A DNA stretch of 64,000 nucleotides from Symsagittifera roscoffensis. Taxonomy: Eukaryota > Xenacoelomorpha > Acoela > Convolutidae. Where the stretch lies: assembly GCF_963678635.1 (NCBI RefSeq), contig NC_087065.1, positions 73,355,345 to 73,419,344 of the forward strand, given 5' to 3'. A model generated the notes under the pieces. It did no database searches and was not told where the DNA came from. It was given only the letters and a program-made list of their open reading frames with translations. Position numbers and translations under genes: made by a program. Shown here piece by piece: positions 23,680 to 33,540 of the stretch (positions are counted from its first letter, which is position 1; every line of letters begins with the position of its first letter).

Positions 23680-23784
23680 CCAAATTTTTCAGAAATGGTA
23701 ATTGGTGATAATGGGACGACGGTTACAATAGCTGAGCTGGATTTAGACAAAAGGAACATAACAATGAAGTCCACGCTTCAATAA
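23680..23784 (+). CDS. Possible terminal exon, unknown protein
   Basis: The acceptor TTTTGCAG precedes 23680 (a second, TTTTTCAG, precedes 23693 in the same frame). The frame reads 34 residues, P-N-F-S-E-M-V-I-G-D-N-G-T-T-V-T and onward to K-S-T-L-Q, with a stop at 23782-23784. The codon composition is good for so short a stretch, and N-I-T is a potential glycosylation site. I found no partner exon, so chance is not excluded. It could belong to the plus-strand gene suggested by the exon at 14205-14453. Confidence 0.3.
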   Translation, partial: PNFSEMVIGDNGTTVTIAELDLDKRNITMKSTLQ

Positions 23785-24019
23785 GATCTAGTCTCAAAAG
23801 TCTCTTCAAAGATGTATGTTTCTGTACTTTGTTATGGAGGCTGATATAAATTGCTAGCCACTTTTTCAAGTTGAGCTTCAAATTGATTACACACTGATAT
23901 TATTTTTTGGTGGATTACCATTCCATTTTTCTGAAAACTTTTTTCTACTCGCAACCTGTTGAGTTTCAGTGAAGGTGTATTTGAAAAGTTTCAGATAGAT
24001 GGGCTGGTTAACCTCGTAG

Positions 24020-24120
24020 ACTAGAAGAAATCTGTGGGCGGAGGTGACAGAGGACGCATTGCCAGGAGCTGGAGCCCGCTCGCTGTGTCCAAAACAATCA
24101 CCTCACAATTTCGACGTCCC
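24020..24120. other. GC-rich island, unknown
   Basis: About 100 bases at roughly 55% G+C inside AT-rich DNA. On the minus strand a stretch bounded by GTGAG and GAG/GTTAAC reads G-D-C-F-G-H-S-E-R-A-P-A-P-G-N-A-S-S. On the plus strand the frame V-G-G-G-D-R-G-R-I-A-R-S-W is also open. Either could be an exon; nothing here decides between them. Confidence 0.25.
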
Positions 24121-25691
24121 GCCCAAGCGCCAAAGTAACAATAACTTTTTCTTCTTAGATATAGAAAAACTGCCCAAGCTTTACTTCATCTCATTAAAAA
24201 ACAGTTTTTCTGTCAACATTATGGAACGAGTGGAATAAAAGGAACAGGCGGGATTTGAGTGAATAATCAATTAAAAAAACTCACCCTTCAAGCTATTTTT
24301 TGCCGCTCATCAAAAATATACCTGTATTAATTTGGAATACACATAATATGTCAAGACAGTTGTAGAAAATTATTATGGCTACAATTTTCTCAATTCTATC
24401 GATTTGATTGACTCGGAGTTTGGCTGAATGATACTTGTGTGTAGAAGAAAAACTGGAGCAATCCAGAAAAAAAATTAGTGCGATTTAAAATACCCAGTTG
24501 TGAGCTGCAATTATGAAACTGCCACTCGATTTTTTTCACAAACTTTCCTTTGGCTTCTTTCGACGCTTTCTTGCTCCGACGAATGGGAAAGGACCATAGA
24601 TGTTGGTCCATTTTTTGGAAAAAAAACTTAGCCAGTTTTCACTATCTCGAGGAAAGCTTTGGGGATCATGTGTGATATCAAATTTTTTATAGGGATCCGG
24701 ATTTCTATTTATAGAGATCTTTTTTAATTATTCGAATTTTTAAACCTTTAAAAAATAGATCACAGTGCCGACAAAAACTAGTTTTGATTTTATTGACCTA
24801 TGTCATTATTTCATGACACAAATTTGGGCGAAAAATAATATCTTTATCAATAAATTCATGATATTTTTTTTTATAAATTCATGATAATTTTGGTTCGAGC
24901 TCACTTTTCACAAAAAAAGTTGCTTCATCTTCTATAGGCACCTGTTTGTTTTGAACACTTTCGACGAGTTGAAAAGAAGTATGAGTTAGAGTCTAAATTT
25001 TAGCTTAAGTTTTGTCTACCCCAAGGAAAATTCGTGACGCGTTGCAGTATTGCAAAAACAACACGGACATAAAAGACTATTGTTTTATTTACTTACTTAA
25101 GAATAGAGTGGTATCCTTGCCAGTTTAAATTTGTCAAATCTTTGAATACAAGTCCCATATTTTCATTCATTTAAAAAAGAATTTTTTTTAAAATATCCAA
25201 TTTTTTTCACAAATTTTTTCTCAGATATCAAAAAGAAAGTGTGTCGCCATACAGGCTGACCGGTTAAAACGTTCTGCCTTAAAAAATTGACAAAAAAGCA
25301 ATAAGAACCTAATTTTTTTAAATCCTAACAAAGACACATAGAGATATAACACCTGCAAAGTCAAAGAATGAATGATTGAAGTCTTTATAAATTGTAGAAA
25401 CTACAAAAATGAGACTACTGAAAACGTTGCAAAAACGGAAGATGAAACAGATACTCGATGAAACAAAGCCTATGAAGATAAGAAACACACAGGTACTTTG
25501 ACGCATTCTTGCATTCAGATTGGACCGGTCGAAAATTTTCAAAGTTTTTTTTATCCAACACTTAATTTTTCTCGCTCAGTGGAGTTATTATTTTCCTAAT
25601 TTTTCTTATTTCTTTATTTTGTTTTATTTTTTCTTTTGTTTTACTTCGTTCTTTGGTACAAAGATCCAAGAAAATTTTTATGTTTCGACAG

Positions 25692-25800
25692 ATCGAAAGC
25701 GGCAACACGGATCTAGAAAACTTGATGATCCAATACACCAAGAGACAAAGGGCGGACAAATCAATCAGCAATCTAGACGCAGACAACAGGCAAAAGAAGT
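25692..25800 (+). CDS. Tail-like exon, best-preserved of three copies
   Basis: The acceptor is ATGTTTCGACAG before 25692 and the donor AAGT/GTAAGT after 25800, a perfect consensus. It reads I-E-S-G-N-T-D-L-E-N-L-M-I-Q-Y-T-K-R and then D-K-S-I-S-N-L-D-A-D-N-R-Q-K-K plus one base. The peptide is charged and hydrophilic with a basic serine stretch, like a cytoplasmic tail. Damaged relatives sit at 26421-26523 and 32894-33005. Conservation of this stretch while the flanks diverge suggests past selection on the protein. The upstream gene body is not identified; the membrane exon at 14205-14453 on the same strand is one possibility. Confidence 0.5.
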
Positions 25801-25968
25801 GTAAGTTCAACCTAAAAGCTAGATATTGATCTCATCCCTACTGGTATTAAAGACGGTTGTTCATTGAATTTTTAATTTTTTCTGATTTAATGAACCCTAA
25901 ACAATTTCAAAGTCTTTTCTAACTTTTGTTTCTACTGTAAATGATCTCAATAAATGTGACGATTTTAG

Positions 25969-26000
25969 GTGAGGTCTATAGCAAAAGGATAATTTACTAA
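25969..26000 (+). CDS. Short terminal exon following the tail-like exon
   Basis: The acceptor is GATTTTAG before 25969. With the single base carried from 25800 it reads C-E-V-Y-S-K-R-I-I-Y and a stop at 25998-26000. Relatives begin at 26694 and about 33176 after equivalent AG sites. The phase fit supports the pairing, but the exon is too short to be certain. Confidence 0.35.
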
Positions 26001-26420
26001 AGAAACAAAAGAGGCTTTAGGGAAGCATTTGTCCCTTTTAGTCAAGTGTCAAAATTGATATCACATTCAAACTGTTTTGTTCATGATGCGGATTACAACT
26101 GTTGCATTTATGATTAAAAAATTACAAAAAATGGATTCTGTGCCGAGAATTTTTTTTTCTAGCTTACAGACAAAATAATATCGAGATCTGCAATTAAAAG
26201 GCTGTATTAGCTGTTCTAACCCATTTTGCATACTTTTATTTAAATCCAGTTTTTAAGTTTTTTTGTGTCTTAAAAAAGCTGAAGGCGGGATGCTCAAATT
26301 CTAAAATTAGAGAACGAAAATTTTCACCATGCAAGGATTAACTCTGCTAATGACAATATTTGAATAAAGTTTTAAAAGTTGAGATTTTTTTTAAAATTTC
26401 ACAATTTCCGAAAAATTAAG

Positions 26421-26523
26421 GGCAGCAAAAAGAATCTAGAAAAACTGATGACCCATAACTCCGAGAGACAAAAGGTGGTCAAATCAATCAGCAATCTGGA
26501 TGCGGACTCCAGACAAATGAAGT
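26421..26523 (+). pseudogene. Tail-like exon, copy 2
   Basis: Reads S-K-K-N-L-E-K-L-M-T-H-N-S-E-R-Q-K-V-V and K-S-I-S-N-L-D-A-D-S-R-Q-M-K. The donor is weakened to GTTAGT, and without splicing a TAG stop follows at once. The downstream partner starting at 26694 stays open much longer (to about 26853) than in copy 1. It may be an alternative exon or a decayed duplicate. Confidence 0.4.
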
Positions 26524-26835
26524 GTTAGTTTATTTGTAAAAACTAGGTACTGATTCTATCCTATTGGCACTAAAGATAATTGTTCCGTAAAATTTTTATA
26601 TCAGTTTAATATAGCTAATCTTGATATAAATTCACACTTTTTTCCCATTATTGTTTCTTGTATAACTTTTGTCAATAAAATTGACGAGCTTAGGTGAGAC
26701 TTATAGCAATAAGAAAAAGACTAAAAAAACAAGAGAGGCCATGCAAAAGCACTTGTTATTTCCAGTAAAGTTTTTGCAACCGCAGCAGAGAACTACACCC
26801 AAAACATATATATTTAAAAAAAGTAAACTCAGTAA

Positions 26836-27192
26836 AATAAAACAAAGAGATTAAAAATCGAAAAACACTTTGAGTCCGTTAGCCTTCTTCAAGAAATTTC
26901 TAAACTAGGAAAGCCAGAGACAGAAGATATCTGTCTTTGGAGACACTACCCAGCTTCCGCTCTAATTCCAGATAATACTTGTGAGGCTCAGGTGATAAAC
27001 TTTCCCTACGCTCATCAGTCACCCACAATTAATTTCCAGCTCGACAAAACTTATACGGCTCTGTTGCTGACACTATTTCAAGAATACTCTTTTATCTAAT
27101 ATGATTACAATGTTTTTATCAATTCCAAAGAGGAACGTTCTTTGCTGAAATCTGCTGGTAGAGCATACTTTTTTGTTCTAAATGTTTGTTAG
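26836..27192 (+). pseudogene. Coding-like sequence with one internal stop, unknown protein
   Basis: One frame runs from 26836 to a TAA at 27097-27099 (87 codons) and continues, still coding-like, to a TAG at 27190-27192. It has no ATG at the start. The text has a clear protein character: L-L-Q-E-I-S-K-L-G-K-P-E-T-E-D-I-C-L-W-R and later T-I-N-F-Q-L-D-K-T-Y-T-A-L-L-L, then after the stop N-S-K-E-E-R-S-L-L-K-S-A-G-R-A-Y-F-F. It is probably a remnant of a gene or transposon protein with a single nonsense change. I do not recognise the family. Confidence 0.45.
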
Positions 27193-29533
27193 ATTGACTA
27201 AATACGTGCCCAAGCTTTAGATTAGACTAAGTGTCATAAAACTTCCGCAAAGTATTAATCATTCATCGAGCTGAAAGATTCTTTAAATATCTTATTTTCT
27301 TTCAAGGGGTTAAGTGGTTCTATCTGCAATTTAATAGTAACCTAAATTGTATGACAAGGTGATTTTTTCTTCACTTAGATAAATTTCATGCTTAATGCTA
27401 TTTATTTTAATTGTCTACCATTTGTAAAGGTACCACAAACTGAAACCAGGAGAGAAAATAAAGATAACCAAAGAGGAAGGAAGATCCTTGGTTTTTTTCA
27501 CTAATTTTTTTTTATGACATATCTTGGATATACAACGAACGAATCATAAAATGACAATCCACAACTAAGCGTAAACGTCAAGCGCAAAGCACAAAGCACA
27601 ATTTTTTAATTTCACCAAAAAACATTAGGTTTTAATTTGAAAAACATTTTAAGCTGGAACCTTAAAACATCCACTGTATATCAAAAAAATAGGTTTCAGA
27701 TGATAGTTTAAGCATTAAAAATTGATTTTTACAAACGGAAGTTCATAGCTTCAGTCTATGTTTCAGTTATAGGGTCAAACGTTCCCTTTAAAATTAAAAC
27801 AGTTTCCAGTCAAAAAAATAAATTCGTGTAAAAGGATTCAGATTAAACAGCAAATGTTTATCTTGTAAATTGGTAGATAATAGAAACCTTTCATCCATTT
27901 ACCAATTTTTTAATAAAAAATCTTAGGTTTCCGCAAACAAACTTAAAATTTTGATGTTATTAACTAGTTCATATGACTATAATACACTACACTAGCAACA
28001 AAGACCAAAAATTTGTTTTAAATTACGGAGTTTGGGAGAGTTTAAAGTTTTCATTTTCAGATTTCAAAATTAGATTTAAGATATAAACAACATAGTTTTT
28101 CTCGTTTTTTTAAATATAATGATGGTACACTAAGTATACTAAAGTCTTTTCCCGTCATTCATTAAAAAAACAACCTCAGCAGAATAAATTCAGTTTCAGT
28201 TTCGAGATTTAGTTTTGTTCCAAAAAAGTTAGAATCGATGAAATAAAAACTAGGATTTTCAGCCATTATCAACCACAAAAAGTATATAATTAAGTGTCTA
28301 ATAAAAAAAGAACATCTTTAAACACCTTAAACACAAATTTTCAGGTTTCAGCGCAAGGTTTTGGAGCACATTTTTTTGATATTGAGAAAATTTTTTCTTG
28401 AAAAATGAAAGTTGTTTTTGCTTTTCATTATTGATAAGTTTTGGTAAGAACCACAAACAAATCCTCGGTAACTTTCGAGGATCTTTTACACATTAATCAA
28501 ATAAACACTTTTTCTCAAGCAAATTAAAAATAATCACCGTAAAAATAAGTTCAACACTTTTTAAAGTTGATGTCAGCACAATAAATTTAAAATTCAATTT
28601 GGGAAGCAAAGTCGCAAACATCAAATGTTATTTGACTGACACTGAGAAAGATTATACTAATAAGTTGTCAAAATACACCAACGGCAATGAACAAAATTTA
28701 TACGTTCACTTTTGAGGCTACACTCTAGAAACCGACCCATTTTTTCAGCAAATAAAAATACCAAAAAAATAATCTATATACCACAAGAACGGTTGATTGC
28801 TTCACTTCCAATCGCTTTTTAATATCATCTTAACCACAAATCAGAAGAAATTATATCTTATTATTGGAAACTATTTGTTTAACACAACCAAATCTGAGCT
28901 AATAAATAATGGTAACAAAATGATAAAAATTTAGGATTCAATATCTTTAAAAAACAGTTAATATATGATTTGTGTATGATAATCTAAATAAATGCTTTTG
29001 TGAAAACAACAGCATTTATATTGAAGATAAAAAGAAATTAAAAATCAACAAGAAATATATGGTTTATTACCGCATTCCACAAGATTCAAGTCACCATTTT
29101 GACAAATTAACCAAACCAAAACAACCACGAAATAACCTTGCTTTCTCACAGCAAAACCCCAGATATGATTTGTAATCTAAAACAGCTTACCCAACTTCAT
29201 AGCACTTTTGTTATATCCAACAAAAATTATATTCAACAAACCAAAAAAACCAAAGGTTTAAAAAGTGGCAATAGTAGTCACAAATTCAGTTTTAGTTCTC
29301 CAAAAACGTGCAGGCTTAGACCCAAATGAAGATGCAAGAGATTTGCTTAGTGTTGTAGAAAAAAAATCGTTTTTTCCCTAGGCGCTAGACCATCGAGCAT
29401 AGGTGACGATCAAAACGCATATGATAATTGACAAAGAGAATTATTCAGTTGATTCAAAAGAGGTCCAGCCGCTCAAGGGCATGACGGTTGGCCAAGTTCA
29501 CTTTTTAATGATGATCAAAGAACAGCAAAATAA
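27193..29533. other. AT-rich stretch, no gene seen
   Basis: Very AT-rich with many A-runs. The frames at 28972-29175 and 29138-29329 are lysine- and asparagine-rich, as expected from composition alone. Part of this may be the 5' region of the retrotransposon whose gag follows. Confidence 0.45.
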
Positions 29534-29960
29534 ATGAAAATCTTTGTCCGAGGTTTCAGCTCATCAAGCTTAAAACAAAAGGCACATCAGTTTTTAATTG
29601 AGAATCCTCCCCCAAATTGGCAACAATGAAAAGATCAAATAGCTACCAGAGACTTAAGTTTTGCAGTACGTATTGATTCTATTGGGACAGCATCTAGTAG
29701 CGTAGATACAAAATTTAAAAAGATGTAAGAACAAAATTAAGGATTAACAGGACAGATAAGGGATCATAGAATTAACGTAGCTTATTATCGAATTAAACTT
29801 AAAAACAAACAAAACAGCTCTAAGTTTTGCAAATGATGTCGCATGTTAGGCCAGACAACAAGCCATTGCTATAATGTAAAGCTCAACAGGAACAAAAATC
29901 TGCATCACTTCAAATAAGAGAGAACGCCAACAGAAACTAACATAACTATAGCAGTAGGCC
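29534..29960 (+). pseudogene. Decayed gag of an LTR retrotransposon
   Basis: In a single frame broken by several stops one reads F-V-R-G-F-S-S-S-S-L-K-Q-K-A-H-Q-F-L, then N-W-Q-Q-stop-K-D-Q-I-A, then T-A-S-S-S-V-D-T-K-F-K-K-M, and at 29826-29878 a zinc knuckle C-K-x-C-R-M-L-G-Q-T-T-S-H-C, where the histidine of the C-C-H-C motif has become glutamine. This layout, a capsid helix region followed by a knuckle, fits a Ty3/gypsy-type gag. Stops sit where K, Q or W would be expected. No protease or polymerase is visible behind it. Confidence 0.7.
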
Positions 29961-32229
29961 AGGAGAAGAAAGCACTTTTACTGATATAAAAACCCAGCAA
30001 AAATTTAGGCAAAAGTCAAATCACAACGAAAGTTCTCAATCGCCTGAGAGGTTGAACAAAAGAAAAGTTTTTCATCCGAATAAAAGACTATCATTCATCT
30101 CAACAGATCCACAATTTAAGTGATGACGAAATTAGTTTACCGATTATGAGTGTAACAATTTTAATTCAATTAGATCAATCTCCTTGTGAACCATTTACGC
30201 TTTTATTAATCTTTAGTTATGTGCAGTTTACTTAGTTTTTGGTTTTGTATACTGAGCAATAAGTTTGAAATTTTTACTAAAAAATAATATTACGAGTGTT
30301 CCTTTTTTCATATCGATGTCACCAACCAAGCGTTTCTCGAGTGTTTCTGTTGGTGTTTTCCAGCGATTGCGAGAAATATAAAGCTGACTAAAAAAAGAAA
30401 AATTTTTAAACAGAAAAACGTCCTTCTGTTTACAAAAAAAAAAAAACGTTTAATTAACCTGGCTTACTACAATGAACGGAAGTTCTGTATGACACTCAAA
30501 AGAATCTTTTTCTATTTAGTTTACAGGATAATTAATTCACCTGATATACTACAAGGAATGGTTGTTCCGTATGAAATCCAAAAAGATATGCGAAAAGAGG
30601 GTAAACACGAATTTAGTTTTTTACCGAGATCGAAAACAGTCAAGTAAGGCTACAATTATGGACCATCCTCAAAATCAAATAAATTCAGAAGGATCGGAAC
30701 CCAATGGCTGAAATTTTTTTTTCTAATGATAAAAAATTGCTAACGAAACTGCAAAAGGCTACGAGTTTGAAACAAAAAACTTTCAGAATTAAGATTAAAG
30801 GAATTCAAAAATACCCATCGTACAATCATGAGAACTAATGGGTGAAAACTTTGGTAAAAGAAGAAGACACAATAAAATTGTAACACATTTAATTTGATAA
30901 AATAATCAGCGCGATCGGAGTCCTCTTAGAGCCTAAGTAGTGACCGGACCACTAACAATCATTATGAGTTGGGCAGTTTGCAAAATATAAAGAACAAACT
31001 GGAAGAAATGCATCAAAAAATAAATTAACGTCTTTTTCCTTCTCAACAAAGTGAGTACATTTTATTGCCAATGTTTATTATCATCAAAAGGGCGAACGAC
31101 GTTTTTCGACCCAACCCGCCGCACTTTTTTGCCAACATTTTCTGTTAACCCGCAGATAGATGATTGGTGGTGGCTGTATGCAGCCTTTGAGACTTTTTTG
31201 ATTCAAGCCTCAAAATTTTTGCGAAAAAATTAGTTCGTTAATCTCGAATTCACTACACGCAGGCATTTAAACCCACAAATACAAAAAATTTTCAGAAAAA
31301 AAACTTGTTTGGTTGTTTGCGTAAAATTTTACATAATGATTGTTTACAAACTTAACATCAAAAAATTCAGGACATTTTTTTCTTTATAGGAACTGTAAAC
31401 TTGTAAAAGTGCAATCAGCTATACTCGAAGTAAAACTAACCCAATTACCTTATTTTATTTAATACTAAAAAGTAGTTGCTTTTTAGATTTTCTCTTTGAT
31501 TTTTCATTTTGGTTTAATTATTATTCAAATACCATGTTTCTTATCAAAATTGAAACAAAACTGTTTCTTACTCTGACAAAAAAATTGTTAAACCGATGGT
31601 ATTACTTAAGTAATCATTCCTCACAGCCATTCTAGTTTTCTATCTTGACAAATATTAAGCTAGTTAATACCAACAAAAACGGTAAAAAAAGTATGCTCTG
31701 TTATTTGTCTTATTGTCAGGTTGAAACTGAGAAATTTTCCTACCTTTTTTTTTGCTTTTAATTGCGCTGGATTTGCGTAGAACACGGAAACTAACCATTC
31801 TTAGCTTGTGTGTGACACAAAACTCCAACAAACTGTGTAAAAAAAGTAGGAAAATTCAATGAACCGGTCAGAGTTTGAACCGGTTACGAACTGGAAACCT
31901 TCCTGCAGTTAAACTACAAAAATTCCATTGAGAAAAAACGAAGCTAGCAAAGCTTCACTTCAATTTTGACCATCAAGAGCAGTACAAGCAAAACCCATTA
32001 CAATTGCAAACTGGGTTCGATGATGATAAGTACTGACGAAATCAAGGCAGCAAATATCAATCGGATCAAATCGTCTATGACATTAATGAGAAGAAGAATG
32101 AAGTAAAAACTCTAAAAAAGCTTGAAAGGAAAAAAATGCTTCAAACGATTCAACTTCAACTTTCAAAGAACTGATTTCAAATTCAAATATATTGTTTTTT
32201 TGAAAACATAATTTGATACCATTAAGCGT
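29961..32229. other. AT-rich stretch, no gene seen
   Basis: No recognisable coding sequence. It may contain the eroded downstream part of the retrotransposon. The frame at 31051-31233 has a slightly better composition but no domain. Confidence 0.4.
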
Positions 32230-33540
32230 CGAAAAACTGCTTTTCTAAAAAAGTGAGTTGTAGTTTTGCAAATACTACACATACATAAAAGGCTATTGTT
32301 TTGGTTGTTAACTTAAGATTACAGTAGAATCCCATCCGCTGTAGGTTTGTCAACCAAGTTTGTTAAATAGTAGTCCAGCTTTTTTTTCAGTCTTTTAAAA
32401 TTGGGTTCCTTTTAAAATGTCCAATTTTTTCCACTAAATATTTGTCGGATAACAAAAATATGTCGCCACGCAAGCTGACCGGTTAAAATGTTCTGCTTCG
32501 AAAAGCAGACAATAAAGCGATAAGCACTCTATGTTTTTGGAGTCTTATAAAGACAGAGAAATAGAACGAAAGCACACCTGCGAAATCAAAGAATGAATGG
32601 ATAAAATCTATGTAAATTGAAAAAAAGACAACTGTAAGACTTCCTAAGATCGCAAGACGAAACAGATATCCGATTAACCGATGAAATTAAGCCTATGAAG
32701 AATAGAAATAGACAAAAACTTTGAAGCATTCTTGCAATTGAATTAGACAGGTATAAAATCTAAATAATTTTTGAATTCCGCTCTCAATTCCACTCGTTCA
32801 GTCGAAATAGTTTTTTCTTAATAAATTTTATTGCTCAATTTTTTAAAATAAATTTATTGAGATAATAGTTTTCAGAGAGTCTATAGTTTTCAGAAAATAA
32901 AAAGCAGCAAAAAGGATATAGAAAAACTGATGACCCAATACTCCGCGAGACAAAAGGTCGTCAAGTCAATCAGCAAGCTGGATGCGGACTACACGTAAAT
33001 GAAGTGTTAATTTTTTTGTAAAAAATAGGTAATGATTCTATCCTCTAGGTACTAAAGACAGTTGTTCCTCACAATTTCATCTCAGTTTTATTAAACTACT
33101 CCTAATAGAAAATCACACTCTTTTCTGACTATTGTTTCTACTCTAAAGGCTGTTAAAAAATGTGACAATCACAGGTGAGACTTAAAGCAACAGGATATTT
33201 ACTAAAGAGACAAAAGAGGCTATACAAAAGCTCTTGTGATTTTTAGCCAAGCGCCAAGAGTGACATCATATTAAAACTGTTTTGTTCATGATGCGGATTA
33301 AAACTGTTTTATTCATGATGCGAATTCTTAAAAATATACAAAAAAAGTTCTCTGTTCCAATCAAAGATATTCCCAATCTACAGACAAATAAACATCGAGG
33401 GTTATTTGAAATTGCGCTCCCAATCTGCATGCTTTATAGGTTGTATTAATACGTTTTAACCCATTTTGCTTACTTTTTTTATTTCAAAGTTCGAGTGTTT
33501 CGATGTGTTTTAAGAAAGCTGAAGGCGGGATGCTCCATTC
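32230..33540. repeat. Diverged segmental duplication, copy 2 (partner 24960-26280)
   Basis: Collinear with 24960-26280. Here the former coding parts are clearly damaged: frame breaks are seen in the region matching 25318-25542 and in the exon copy at 32894-33005. A short tandem duplication (TTCATGATGCG twice, 33282-33323) is specific to this copy. Confidence 0.75.
32894..33005 (+). pseudogene. Tail-like exon, copy 3
   Basis: It follows TTTTCAG and reads S-S-K-K-D-I-E-K-L-M-T-Q-Y-S-A-R-Q-K-V-V and K-S-I-S-K-L-D-A-D-Y-T, then an in-frame TAA before the end of the homologous block. It is closest to copy 2. The premature stop and the weak donor GTTAAT indicate decay. Confidence 0.55.

Larger units (their letters stand above)
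24960..26280. repeat. Diverged segmental duplication, copy 1 (partner 32230-33540)
   Basis: Collinear similarity to 32230-33540: shared blocks include ACATAAAAGACTATTGTTTT with its partner at about 32284, CGGTTAAAACGTTCTGCC at 25261 with its partner at 32481, GAAACAGATA at 25445 with 32657, and the exon-like block at 25692-25800. The part from about 25690 to 26000 has a third copy at 26410-26720. The copies differ at many sites, so the duplication is old. Confidence 0.75.

Noticed and set aside
25318-25542. Hydrophobic minus-strand frame as a chemoreceptor exon
   Set aside because: Several hydrophobic stretches and an acceptor-like TTTGCAG exist, but the partner copy at 32520-32750 breaks the frame and the plus strand is equally open. 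Composition alone can give such a frame.
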